From assembly GCA_028753945.1 (NCBI GenBank), contig JAPNXP010000012.1, positions 1,302,001 to 1,366,000 on the forward strand: a DNA stretch of 64,000 nucleotides. Direction: 5' to 3'. This DNA comes from Hexactinellida sp. DTS-2022 (taxonomy: Eukaryota > Porifera > Hexactinellida). Below the pieces are notes generated by a model that was not told where the DNA came from, ran no database searches, and was given only the letters and a program-made list of their open reading frames with translations. Made by a program: the position numbers and the translations under genes. Positions within the stretch are counted from its first letter, which is position 1; every line of letters starts with the position of its first letter. This document shows positions 41,141-52,852 of the stretch, in pieces.

Positions 41141-41195
41141 TCTAACAAACAAATTAGTAATTACAAGTTTAACATAATAAACTAGTAACTAGTAG

Positions 41196-42667
41196 CAGGG
41201 ACTTCTTTAATATAGGGACTGTAAACTTCGTTTTACGGTAAAATTAGCGTAGGCCTAAAACAGTATTGTTACTTATTGATATCCTGTAATCCGCTAATGC
41301 TAGACATAGGAAATGTATTATTGTCGTATAGGAAGTCATATTTTGGGAGTCCAACGGTAATATTGGTTTATCGAAAATATTTGTGGAATGTAAGTTATGC
41401 GATTTTCACACCCTTCCATATATGGTAATTTTGTTAAAATCTCGAGATTACTTAACTTTATACATATGAAATGTATCATTTTCGTACAGGAAATCATATT
41501 TTGGGTGTCCAACGGTAATATTGGTTTATCGAAAATATTTGTGGAATGTAAATTATACGATTCTCACACCTTTCCATATATGGTAATATTGTTAAAATCT
41601 CGAGATAGTTAGTTTTATACATATGAAATATATTATTGGCGAATGGGAAATGGGAATTCATATTTAGGGACTCAGTAGATCACATTGATTTACCTAAGGC
41701 GTTCCCATTTGCCTATATCATTATTTTGGCACTCTCCATAGGAGGATTGCCCCGACCCTGTTTTGTAGTTTAGCTAATACTTACCTATCAGATATCTGTC
41801 ATTATGTTGTTTATTAAAAAACAACAAGGCTGGATTCGGTTAACCGGTTACCGTTGCTGACATCGGTTAACGATTAGAGATTTTATTAACCAGTTAGCTG
41901 GTCTGTTGAATAACAGTAGAGTTATTGGGAAATTAATGTATAAAGTATTAATTTTTTTTGAATTTTATCTGAATATGTAGTCCTAAATCCATTTCTCATC
42001 ACCACTTAATACATTTTAATGGACAACATTGATTTAAATATAGATTTGAAAGAAACTTATCAAGATTTTTTAATAATGTAAGAATTAGCTAAACTACAAA
42101 ACAGGGTCGGGGCAATCCTCCTATGGAGAGTGCCAAAATAATGATATAGGCAAATGGGAACGCCTTAGGTAAATCAATGTGATCTACTGAGTCCCTAAAT
42201 ATGAATTCCCATTTCCCATTCGCCAATAATATATTTCATATGTATAAAACTAACTAATCTCGAGATTTTAACAATATTACCATATATGGAAAGGTGTGAG
42301 AATCGTATAACTTACATTCCACAAATATTTTCGATAAACCAATATTACCGTTGGACTCCCAAAATATGATTTCCTGTACGAAAATGATACATTTCATATG
42401 TATAAAGTTAAGTAATCTCGAGATTTTAACAAAATTACCATATATGGAAGGGTGTGAAAATCGCATAACTTACATTCCACAAATATTTTCGATAAACCAA
42501 TATTACCGTTGGACTCCCAAAATATGACTTCCTATACGACAATAATACATTTCCTATGTCTAGCATTAGCGGATTACAGGATATCAATAAGTAACAATAC
42601 TGTTTTAGGCCTACGCTAATTTTACCGTAAAACGAAGTTTACAGTCCCTATATTAAAGAAGTCCCTG
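41196..42667. mobile_element. 1.47-kb palindromic (foldback) element with 0.58-kb arms
   Basis: The termini CAGGGACTTCTTTAATATAG and their inverted copy open nearly identical arms, 41196-41780 and 42085-42667, around a 300-bp spacer. Each arm has a roughly 160-bp unit repeated about twice ('gtccaacggtaatattggtt…tctcgagat'). The spacer contains CAAGGCTGGATTCGGTTAACC, an end of the GGTTAACC family. Flanks contain overlapping CTAGTA motifs, so the target duplication is unclear. Confidence 0.85.
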
Positions 42668-43042
42668 CTAGTACTAGTTAAATAATATGTCTGTTTAAAA
42701 CCAAATTATTGGTTATTGCGTAAATGATTAGATATTAGCCCTCAAACCTCAATGTATAATTTATCTTTTGTATTTGGCATGACAAAAAGGTGAGTAATAT
42801 AATATTCAAATAATAGTTCGTTGAACTTCGTTCCCATTTATATTTAGGATAGAAAAATTTAAGAAGAGTTCGAAATTCAGGGATCGCGGGTTGATTAAAC
42901 ACACTGCTCATAACTCTCCAAATAAAATCTTGAATATAGGCATTTTATAGATTAGTGAAAACCTGCATTTTCACATTCGCAATTTGATTATGAAGTTAAA
43001 AGCCCCAAAAAGTAAATGTACGTGTATATAGTTGCACTCAAT
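42668..43042. other. Gene-free stretch
   Basis: Nothing was recognised. Confidence 0.4.
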
Positions 43043-43620
43043 GTTATATACGGCCATTTGGGATCGTTCCTAATCCTGTTCCGGTCAAATTTCATACGCC
43101 TATATCACAAATTAATGTTTTGGTATAGGAGCAGATCTGGCTCCTAAATAAATGTATTTCTACATCAGAGTGGAACCATGGGTCGTGGGTCACCTAAATT
43201 GATGGGTCAGATGGGTCATGACTCCGTGACCCATGACAAACACATGATCCATTTGGAATTTCGATGTTTGTCCAGTTATTGTACGAATCACTTTTCATCG
43301 TCGTGATCATGCGCATAGGAATATTATATTAATTCAGGAAAGATAATAAATTGACTCAGAAACAGTATAGGTTATTTCTTTGGTATTTGAAGTCTACCAA
43401 AATTTATTGATTGTACAAGTATCATATATGTATACATATGTATATTGCATGTTGTATTGCATTGCAGAATGTTAATAATAATAAAAAGTCAATGGGTAAC
43501 TCGATGGGTCATGGGACACAAATGCGATGGGTCGAGTCATGGTTCACCAATGTAGACCCATGGCCCACTCTATTCTACATCAAACACCAAAAGGACCGCC
43601 TTGCGCTCCTGGATAATTCC
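43043..43620 (+). mobile_element. hAT-like MITE, family 'CAGCCATTTG', copy D, split by an insertion
   Basis: The two halves (43043-43165 and 43581-43620) match the start and end of copies A-C. The element at 43166-43572 interrupts them. Confidence 0.75.
43166..43572. mobile_element. hAT-like element nested in copy D, exact 8-bp TSD
   Basis: It begins CAGAGTGGAACCATGGGTC and ends GACCCATGGCCCACTCTA. TTCTACAT is exactly duplicated (43158-43165 and 43573-43580). ATGGGTC motifs recur throughout. Confidence 0.88.
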
Positions 43621-43753
43621 ACTATTGTTATATAAATACATACGTATAGCAGATAATAGTAAAGTAAATCAAATTCAGCAATACACCAATATTAGTTAAG
43701 TAATTCCATTATAGTATATTGGAATCCATCAATTCTCAGCAGCACAGTAGGAT

Positions 43754-45169
43754 TTAGAGATCATCATTAACTGTCTGTTCTCTTTTAACGGACTCCAAAT
43801 AGGAGGAGAGCTGGACAGTTGCACAGTCCAATAGCTGTTGTATGTTCTGTAGCACCAGGAGCCTAGCCTCTATACCAGCCCTCCCTTGAGATTCCAATCT
43901 CTCCAGATCTTCTGTGCTGAGCTCTTTCAGTGGGACTGGGAACTGGTCATGGTTCATATTATTAAAATTAGGAAATTGGTTTGTGGAAATATCTGAAGTA
44001 TTCCATGGGAACTTCGCATTACTAGCTTCTGTAGATTTAGACTTAGGTTCGGTTTCAGACTGCTCAGCGGGAGGTGCGTCGGTAACACCTCTCTGGTTCT
44101 GATTATTCCTAGGCTGTACAGCTACATTCGCATTAGGTCTAGCTGGAGGAATTGGTTGAACGACATCAGATAGCACGTCGAAACGGCAAAGAGGACAGCT
44201 CTGTTTTCTCTGGAACCAGGACTTGAGACAGGAAGTGTGATAGATGTGGCCACAAGGCAACTTCCTACAGTCTCTATTTACTAGGTCCTCTCTACAAACG
44301 ATACACAAATCATTGTATCTTTCCAATTCATCTGCTGATGGGATTTGATAATTCTTAAGATTGGACACAGCTTTCCGTGCTAAGAGAATTACAGTGAAGT
44401 AATACCTAAAAGACCGAAATGCTATGTATGTAGGCCAAATAGCGAACAGAGGAATAAATACATACTGCGTCATGACAGCAAAGAGTGCCAAGTACAAACA
44501 TAGGCGAATAAACGAGGAAGTAAGCTCAGTATACATAATAAAGGTAGTCTTGTTATCCCAAGGCTGCTGGGATGTTAAATCAATTGTATGGAAAATGTAC
44601 TTGAGAGTGATTGTGATAACTAACAGTAGCAGAATCAGGTATTCGAACCCAAAAATAACTTGTACCGAAAATCCTTTAAGTGTAAGAGAATCAATAGCAT
44701 GCTTTAAGAAAGAAACGTCAACAATCGAGAAGAGAAAAATTAGAGAGATTATCCTGAAGTGAAATTTCCAACTGATGAATAAATTTCTTTCCATCGACTC
44801 CACTCGGTCCTGCATTGTCCAATGAAAAAACTTAAAGAATAAAAGTATGAAGAGAAGCAAATAATGAGAGGTGATTTCTCGGAAAAATGCAAAAGCAAGA
44901 AAAGTGTCAGTAACAGCACTCCACATCTGTTCGACTATATTTTCCAACTCATTTCTCTGGAGAGTGCCGAAGAAAATAACTTTGAATATTTTTCCTATCC
45001 AAAAAGCAACAATAGCAGCCTGCAAATAGATAAGTACTGCAGTGGGTGACGACTTGGCTAAACTGAGCATCGCCGGATAGAATTGGGAGTGAGATAGAAA
45101 ACTTTTGGTTACAACACATGCTGTTAGGGTGAAAATCCCAAGGCAAGCTTTGTTAAAAGTAAATTGCAT
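43754..45169 (-). CDS. SYVN1: E3 ubiquitin ligase synoviolin / HRD1
   Basis: This is the membrane-embedded core ligase of ER-associated degradation, retrotranslocating and ubiquitinating misfolded ER proteins. It is one frame of 471 residues using the ATG at 45169. An N-terminal multi-spanning region (about residues 1-265) contains family landmarks QFYPAMLSLAKSSPTAVLIY, FFKFFHWTMQDRVESMER, VQVIFGFEYLILL and TSQQPWDNKTTFIMYTEL. The RING-H2 finger spans 289-328 (C-x2-C … CGHIYHTSC … C-x2-C). The tail is Pro/Asn/Gln-rich and ends with a helical block (LSTEDLERLESQGRAGIEAR) and a leucine-rich region. It is shorter than human HRD1 (about 617), mainly in the proline-rich tail. Confidence 0.95.
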   Translation of the reverse strand: MQFTFNKACLGIFTLTACVVTKSFLSHSQFYPAMLSLAKSSPTAVLIYLQAAIVAFWIGKIFKVIFFGTLQRNELENIVEQMWSAVTDTFLAFAFFREITSHYLLLFILLFFKFFHWTMQDRVESMERNLFISWKFHFRIISLIFLFSIVDVSFLKHAIDSLTLKGFSVQVIFGFEYLILLLLVITITLKYIFHTIDLTSQQPWDNKTTFIMYTELTSSFIRLCLYLALFAVMTQYVFIPLFAIWPTYIAFRSFRYYFTVILLARKAVSNLKNYQIPSADELERYNDLCIVCREDLVNRDCRKLPCGHIYHTSCLKSWFQRKQSCPLCRFDVLSDVVQPIPPARPNANVAVQPRNNQNQRGVTDAPPAEQSETEPKSKSTEASNAKFPWNTSDISTNQFPNFNNMNHDQFPVPLKELSTEDLERLESQGRAGIEARLLVLQNIQQLLDCATVQLSSYLESVKREQTVNDDL

Positions 45170-47357
45170 CTCCAACAGTTAGCTAATAACAAAATAATAA
45201 ATTAATAAAAGATCCAACCAGAAAATATTAAGGACTTGTAACCCAAATGTAGGCAATAAATCATTAATAAATTTCATTAAAATAAATTAATACTCATATA
45301 AATATAAATAAATATGATATGAAATACGTATGTATCATCACTAAATAGCTTTAAAAAAAAAACTAAATAAATAAATAGAAAACTTAGAGATTGCTAGACT
45401 GTTGTTGCATCAATTAAAATTAATTCTCACTGAAATTTTAGAGAAATGCATTTTGATAGAAATAATATGTCACAATTTAACCAAGTTGATAAATACTATT
45501 TAGAATTTTGGGAGAATTGAGTTCCCAATTGACTGATAATGCTAGACTAAGAGGATAGTAGTACGTACATTACCAAAAATGCATAAATTATTGTATTTTT
45601 TCTTTGGTTTCTAGGTGTAATTTATATAGTAGTTATTATCTAGTGGCATTTGAGCCACTGGGAAGACAAACATTTAATTTTCAATTAATTTACCACAGCA
45701 AAGCTACTTTCATGGTTGGTTAAAGGGATCACAGTGCAAGTATTCAAATGCCAATTTAAAACACAAAATATAAATACAGTATATACCGGTTATAAGAAAC
45801 ATGAAAACCTTCACTTTTCAATTCCAGTCAGAATTAACCAAGAATTGAGTGAGAGCTATATTCAAAGTAATGTAACTCATCAAACTAAACTCTTCAGCAA
45901 ATCCTAATCATGTTGACAGGATAATTAAATATAGTATACATATTCTCTTTAGTACGAACACGGATAAGAAGGCCCCTCGTGTACGTACAAACGAGTCACT
46001 AGCTACTATATATGGAAGTTCATTATTTTATACCTATAGGTAAACTATGTGTAAAAGTAAATCTAACAGCAAAAAGCGAAGAAAAGAATATTAACCATAC
46101 TTAACAGTAACTGAAAAGTAGGACAAACAAGTGAAATTCTTCATTTTAAGAAAGATATTTTTCCAACAAAAAATGCTAGAAAGAGTTAGAAAATTGATGT
46201 ACAGTAGAACCTGTCTAATCCGACACCCGTTGGGATAGGGAAAATGTCGGTTCTGTTGAATTCCGGGTTAAAGAGTGTAACTATGTAATAGGTGGATGTT
46301 ATCGATACCCTGGGAAGATAATAAATATACGGCATTGGGTCTGTAACACAAAGGATAAGTAAATGAAGAAATAAAATAGCGAACAGACAGTATTATGACT
46401 ACGCATTGTCAAATGAATTAACTAATCAATAAATTATTGCTATCCATAACCTCGAGTTCTAATTAAAGAAAAGAGGCATTCTCAAATAATGAGGTAGTCA
46501 AATTCTGGAGATTAAATTATTTCTGATTGAGACTATGTGACGCATCTTGAAAGTCAAGTGATAGATCATAAAATATTATTTACTAATTATACTGTGTTGC
46601 AAAAAATAACTTGTTGATCTTGTGGCTCACCCTCGGTAAGTACAATTCCAACTCGTCTCATTTTGAAATGAACATAATCGCTTCTTCTTTATAATACTCC
46701 TACTAATAACCAGTTAAGCTCAATGACTCAGGAAAACATAAACGTAATTACAATAGTAAAACTGTGGCGCCATTAATAGGAGATTCTAATCTAAGTAACC
46801 GTATACGGCTGCTGAGATTACACTAAATAATGCGTGTAAAAAATTATAATATGCTATAATTAAGCAAATAGTGCACTACGTCAATATATGTAAGTCTTTT
46901 CAAATTTCAGCCATTATGAAAAGAATCTCTGAAAATTCACAAATTTCTAAGGATAAAATGTAATTTTGGCTCAATTGAAAATGTAATCTAATCAAGTCAG
47001 ATATAATTAGAATATCGATCAGCAGAAATTATCGATAAGTTATTACAAGAGCATGAGCTAATTACTGAATCACATTCTATGAAAGTATGAATAAATATAT
47101 TAACAGCAAAATGGATAGCCCATGTGTGTGAATAGGGATTTCACATGAATAATTTAAGCCATTTGCCTAATATATAAAGGCTATCTAAAAATAAATCTGC
47201 CTCGATATATTTCTGATCTACTTGCTCAATGTTTACAATAAGTGTTCAAATTAATGTTGTATTAAATAAAATTGGAATTAAATGTAAATTAATAAATTTT
47301 TTATAATTTAAATCAGATTTTTTATTTTAAACAATTTATACAAATAAATCACAGTTA
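45170..47357. other. Gene-free AT-rich stretch
   Basis: A single pogo-like end CAGTAGAACCTGTCTAATCC starts at 46202, with no clear partner. No coding exon is supported. Confidence 0.5.
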
Positions 47358-47440
47358 CAGGTAAACCTCCCAAAGCGGCACCCATCGGGAGAATGATTTT
47401 GTGCCGCTACTCGGAGGTGCCGCTTTGGGAGGTTTACCTA
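47358..47440. mobile_element. Shortest CAGGTAAACCTCC-family MITE
   Basis: CAGGTAAACCTCCCAAAGCG and its inverse enclose only about 40 bp. TA lies at 47356-47357. This looks like a single-unit version of the element at 8128-8363. Confidence 0.8.
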
Positions 47441-48213
47441 TATATCTAAATATTAGTACCTTTCTTGTTTCCTACCTGCCCTACCAAGTTATCAATGCTA
47501 AGAGGTAATAATCAATAATATCAGCAAGTAAAATTACTTCCCAGACAGTGTTGATAAAATTTTTTATTAAAATAATAATAATAATAATAAATGAGATTTT
47601 ATTTATTTTAATCATGATTTTTATTAATAAAAATAATTGATTTCAATTATGATTTCAATCAAACAACCCTGTGAAAAATTATTCAAAATTCATAATGAAC
47701 CTAAGAGACTAATTTCCAAATGTAAGAAACAAGTATGCTGACTACAAATTCAATTTTTTCAAACTTTTAATGTAAATAATTATTGTCAGTTTGTCTATTG
47801 AAAAAATCGTATTTAATAATTGTTGCTACCAATAACTAATGTTAAATTCACAATAAACGAACAAGCTAATTTCAATTTATTAGTTCCTGGAAATACTATA
47901 GTCTGTCCTATAAAACTGGAATATTTAAAACAATTTGACCAGAGGCGGCTCCAGGGGGGGGGACAGGGGGGGCTCGAGCCCCCCCCCCCTGAATCTGCAA
48001 TAGATTATCATCCCATAAGGATGTTACAACCTCTGTACGAGGTTGTAATATAGAAATTACATTTATATTCTCCCTGTACCTTTGAATTATAATGAATATT
48101 TGAAAAATGAAAGCATATATACATAGTACACGTAATAGGAATTCATTTGTTTTAATTTCGTAATCACTATTTCACTATCCAAGTAATTAATCTATATTAT
48201 TAAATCTCGATTG

Positions 48214-48290
48214 TCGTGTGTTTGTGTGTTTGTGTGTGTGTGTTTGTGTGTGTGTGTTTGTGTGTTTGTGTGTGTGTTTGTCCGGATTGT
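48214..48290. repeat. (GTGTGTTT)n microsatellite
   Basis: This is a run of GTGTGTTTGTGTGTG-type sequence inside the hAT-like element. Confidence 0.9.
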
Positions 48291-48378
48291 ATTAAAGTGA
48301 CGGGGGGATAGAAACCGCATTAATATATGAGATATAAACTAACTGTCACATATTATAATTGGTAACAAATGTTATAAT

Positions 48379-49085
48379 AGGTAAACAAACAAGTATGCTG
48401 ATTTCGAATTTCGCATTTACAAATTTATAATATGAATATTTGTTGTTGTTGTTGACACAAAATAGGTAAACAAATTAATGAAAATTCAAAATCAACCTAA
48501 AAGTTAGCTTCCAACGGGTATTAAAGGTAAACAAGTATGCTGATTTCGAATTTCGCATTTACAAATTTATAATATGAATATTTGTTGTTGTTGTTGACAC
48601 AAAATAGGTAAACAAATTAATGAAAATTCAAAATCAACCTAGAAGTTAGCTTTAAACGGGTATTATAGGTAAACAAGTATGCTGAAGACGAATTTCGCGT
48701 TTATAAATTTCTCATATGAATATTTGTTGTTGTTGTTGACACAAAATAGGTAAACAAATTAATGAAAATTCAAAATCAACTTAGAAGTTAGCTTCCAAGT
48801 CCAACGGGTATTAAAGGTAAACAAGTACTATGCTGAAGACGAATTTCGCGTTTATAAATTTCTCATATTATATTTGTTGTTGTTGTTGTTGTTGTTGTTT
48901 ACTCAAAATAGCTAAACAATTTAATGAAAATTCAAAATCAACCTAGAAGTTAACTTTCAATAGGTATTATAAGTAAACAAGTGTGCTGAACACGAATTTC
49001 GCATTTATAAAATTCTAATATGAGTATTTGTTGTTGTTGTTGTTTACACAAATAGGTAAACAAATTTATGAAAATTAGATAGCTA
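48379..49085. repeat. Tandem array, about five units of 143-155 bp
   Basis: Units begin 'ggtaaacaagtatgctga' at about 48379, 48526, 48668, 48815 and 48970. Each includes 'ttgttgttgttgacacaaaa' or a close variant. The same unit, diverged, occurs at 8520-8720, 12950-13030 and about 47700-47790. Confidence 0.85.
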
Positions 49086-49117
49086 TCTATCATTTCCAGG
49101 TAGAAAATGTGAGGAGT

Positions 49118-49190
49118 AAGGCCGCTCAGCGGCCGTTAACTTGAGGTGCGTAGCACCGATCTGTCGCAAAGCGACCGAGACCGAAGGGCT
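49118..49190. other. Cluster of GC-rich short hairpins inside the hAT-like element
   Basis: In a row come GGCCGCTCAGCGGCC, GGTGCGTAGCACC and GTCGCAAAGCGAC, each a perfect stem with a 3-base loop, then CGAGACCGAAGGGCTCG. The composition is far above the local GC level. The function is unknown. Confidence 0.6.
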
Positions 49191-49760
49191 CGTTCATTAA
49201 TAAATGGCAAATAATTTTTATTTATTCTAATTATGAAATTTTCAAGTATTCCTAAATACCTTCACCGCTGTACCAATCGACAATTTCCTCCTCTGCTGTA
49301 GCTCCTTTACTACTATAAATTTGATGGATATCTTAAACTTTATACTATAGTCTTGTAATGGACCATTAAAATTATAAATTAATTGTGCCCCCCCAGAAAT
49401 CCCCCTGCCCCCCAGAGCCCCCCCTGATTAAAAATCCTGGCGCCGCCACTGAATTTGACTAACTACCATCTGCTGGAATAACTATTTTAGTACTTGATTT
49501 TGTAACCATTACTGTCTAAAGTTTGGACCTTAACTTGGCCAGTCTTATTGAGACATATTTCTAGAATACATGCCCTGTAAGTTCGGATCATTATCCTGTA
49601 CCAAAAACCATGAAAAACTTAAAATTATTCCATCAAATTCCTCTCAAGTGCAGTGTAATATGAAATCACAAATATTGCTGCATTGAGATTTTCTGGAGAA
49701 AGGAGAAAGTCGCTCAGAAAGTAATTTCCTGGGAATGGTTTAATGGTTTACAGTAGCAAC

Positions 49761-49892
49761 CAGTGGCGGCGCTAACTCGGCGCCACTGGTGGAGTACAGC
49801 CTACCTCAGGTGGGGCACACTAACATCAATGATCCACCTGAGGTGGGGCTTGAGATGGGGCACCACCTGGCCCCACCTTTCGGCCGCCCCTG
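49761..49892. mobile_element. 132-bp hAT-like MITE
   Basis: CAGTGGCGGCGCTAACTC and …CGGCCGCCCCTG are inverted ends. The flanks gtagcaac and atagcaac match 7 of 8. Confidence 0.8.
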
Positions 49893-49900
49893 ATAGCAAC

Positions 49901-51508
49901 ACATTCTACTACGTGGGGTACAGATCGAAGCTACTTTGCGAATATAGCATGTTCCAGTCAATGTAGTACAATCTGTACAGGAAAAATGTATTCCTTACAA
50001 TATTTAATACTTCCATTGGTGAATATTTTTGCTTGTAAAGTATATCATGCTTCCGTTCTTAATGTAGACATAGTGAATGAGAAACACTAATAATAAGCAA
50101 GGAAATAGGATAAAGCTTGAATTTTCTACTGTTCGAATTAAATATAAGGTCTACAATAAATTAAAATCCAGTTCCTATGGAACAAACTGAAATACAAACT
50201 GACAAACTGTAGTGTAGGTGTCAATTATCGAATTTGATACGACTCTAATTTGAAAATTTAACTAGTGTCACTGTACAAGTCAAGTACGTGTATTATCGTT
50301 AGTCAAGATGAATATGGCTCCATCAAACAATCTGCAATCACCTGAATGGTAAGGATAAAAGCTTAAAATATGGATAGGTACATAACTTAAACGGTCTAGA
50401 TATCCATTACCTATTGACCTCTTATTTAATTTGTGAACAAAAGCAGATAGCAAACGAAGCTATTTATTTTGAACAAATTGATGACTTTTCTATATTAATC
50501 GTACGAAGCTCCTAGATGTGAGAAAAAGGCTTTCTTAAACTAGAGCTAATTTCCAAAAGTTAGTCTAAACATCCAAACATCATTAAGTATAGGAGTATTT
50601 AATAATGTCTGGGTGGTCAGATACCTGCGATTGCATGAATATATTTAGGCAAGAACTCAATTAAGAACAAAAAGTGAGTTTCTACTGCAGGTGCTTGATA
50701 TAATGAAACCAATGGGTTAATTAATAAATAATAAAAAGATACCAGTAGCACGTATATCAGGAACTGGAACAGTGGGTGTAGATTTAACCTTTAGTCCAAA
50801 TAATACTATTGTTAAATAATAATGTGAGTAGCCAACAGACAGGCTCCCACGCAAGTTGCAATACAAGTAGTCAAGTTAGGTAGTCGAAAGAAATGTCCAC
50901 ACTCATTTTTCATTAGCGCAATACTGTTGGTTCCTTCTATTCAGACAATGCAATTATATTATTAAAATACATAGCATTAATTTATGAAGCTTCAAATTCT
51001 ACGACAAATCACACATGATTATGTAATATACTAAAGTACAACTGTGGAAATTACGAAAACTGCACGCTTGTTAAAAATCAAAGTTCACAGTCAATTGTTG
51101 TAAATCTCAGTTGACTCAAAACTGTGCTCATATATTTTTGCAAATTACAGCAGAACTCATTAACTTCCCATTGACACTTGAAATTAAACCGAAGTATTGC
51201 AAACTAATAGCAGATATAAGAAGCAGCAGTTTATACTACTTTGTATTTGGTTATGGCTAAAATAGTATATTTAACAATAAGCATTAATAAAATATTATTT
51301 GGATAATACAGTGTAAAACCTGACATTTCAAATTAGCATGTGGAGCAAACAAGTATGGTCATTAAACAAAATCAATATTTACAAAAACAAAAATGCAAAT
51401 TAAGAGCAAAATAGCTGCAGCGAACCATTACTGTAAGATGTGAATGTATAATGAAAAGGAGATACTCTGATACGGTTGATATGATAATTGTTGGGAATGC
51501 TTATATGA
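49901..51508. other. Gene-free AT-rich stretch
   Basis: This is the 3' side of the bZIP gene. No exon or repeat was recognised. Confidence 0.45.
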
Positions 51509-51832
51509 TTACTTGTGACCGGTGACATCTTGCAGAAGCCGTCTCTGATGTTTCAGCACCCGCACTTGGTATTCCAGAGCTTCCAGATTCTCCCTCAAAT
51601 CCACTTTCTCCTTCTCCAAATACTCTATCGCCTCTGCCGTCTCTCTGTGACGTCTACGCGCATACTCGCGCTTCTTATATTTCTTGCGGTATTCTTTAAT
51701 TTGCTTGCCCTCCTCATGCGAGAGAGATTTTCTGTTGATCTCCTTGTTGAGAGAAGGGATGTCAAGTTTTAGGATATCATCGAGAGTGAAGCCCAGCTGC
51801 CATAACTCTCGATCGGTATCCATTTGAGACAT
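51509..51832 (-). CDS. Small MAF-like bZIP protein with an atypical basic region
   Basis: This is a 107-residue single-frame protein from the ATG at 51832. The order fits a small MAF factor: extended homology region (FTLDDILKLDIPSLNKEIN, then LSHEEGKQIKEYRKKYKKRE), basic region (YARRRHRE), then a leucine zipper with Leu at every seventh position (L-EKEKVD-L-RENLEA-L-EYQVRV-L-KHQRRL-L). Small MAFs partner CNC factors such as NRF2 on antioxidant-type elements. When aligned to the MAF basic region (K-N-R-G-Y-A-x-S-C-R), the usually invariant Asn is Lys and the Arg after S-C is His, so DNA contacts may differ or be lost. The alternative is another bZIP subfamily with a MAF-like N-terminus. Confidence 0.72.
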   Translation of the reverse strand: MSQMDTDRELWQLGFTLDDILKLDIPSLNKEINRKSLSHEEGKQIKEYRKKYKKREYARRRHRETAEAIEYLEKEKVDLRENLEALEYQVRVLKHQRRLLQDVTGHK

Positions 51833-52699
51833 AAATTTTCAAATTTCTCAATTAATTACCAATTATAATCACAGAGTTATTTGTTTAATCTATTTATACT
51901 TGTCCTTAAATAATTGCTGATAGGTGGAAGGATCACGAGTGTAAGTTCTCTATAATATACATATACTACTCCAATTACAGCAAAAATTGCACACTAGAAA
52001 TAGAGTGTCATAGCTAGCATAAGCAGACAGACAGGTGGTAATACTCTCCACAATATTTGTGTCGTCAATTGATTGGAATATCATCCATACCTATTTCTAT
52101 AACTTGGGAGATGAGGAACTAAATAGGCTGAAATGGTATGCGAATGATAATTATTAATTAATTAATGAAGTGGATAGCATAAATTGTCGAATCTTCATAA
52201 CTTATAATTCTGGAATATTTTATAGTTTGTAGTATTATAATCGCAATTGTTCACACCACATCTTACTTAAGCAAGGATTTGAGTACTTTCTGCCCTCGTT
52301 GCCAATAATAAAAAATACTTAATTGTGACAACTCCAATTATCCGGATGTTCTTATACGTAATTTCGAATGCTCCAATTTGGCTCAATTTCCAAACTCTGG
52401 GAATCGTGTTACCCAATTAAATAGTGATTCCTTGTTACAGGAAATCTGTAAAATTGGTATATAGTGAGATAGTAAATATTTCTGTGTCAAAGACTAGATT
52501 AAGTATTCTTTCAAGCCATACGAATGCAATCTAACAATGGATTAAAAAGCTCGATTCCATCGGAATCATCAAGTCGTCATAATTATTAGATGTTTAATAT
52601 GCAGTTATATGTTAGATCCATAATTTCTTGTAGTATATACATTTGCACCCTAATTTTGCAATTTTGAAAAGAGGACTATTTACAAGCTTTTGAAATAAG
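51833..52699. other. Gene-free stretch upstream of the bZIP gene
   Basis: Nothing was recognised. Confidence 0.45.
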
Positions 52700-52852
52700 G
52701 TAATAGTCTGGTCGTTGGAAGTTGAACCTAGAAATAATTCATGCAAAGTTGATTTTAGTATCACTAGAAACACATTCTTCGTATAATAACATCTTGGAAA
52801 TACGGGTGGCAGTGCCTGTGGTCCATAGTAAATCGCCGACATTACCCGGCAC

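Larger units (their letters stand above)
47940..49451. mobile_element. 1.5-kb hAT-like element with exact 8-bp TSD and satellite-like interior
   Basis: It begins CAGAGGCGGCTCCAGGGGGG and ends CCTGGCGCCGCCACTG. AATTTGAC is exactly duplicated (47932-47939 and 49452-49459). The interior holds a (GT)n-rich microsatellite (48214-48290), a tandem array (48379-49085) and three GC-rich hairpins (49118-49190). No transposase is present. Confidence 0.92.

Noticed and set aside
41397-42466. Two nearly identical small proteins, one on each strand
   Set aside because: They are the same sequence read from both arms of the palindromic element, with no codon or family evidence.
41196-42667. 8-bp target duplication for the palindromic element
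   Set aside because: CTAGTA motifs on both sides overlap and repeat, so no unique duplication can be fixed.
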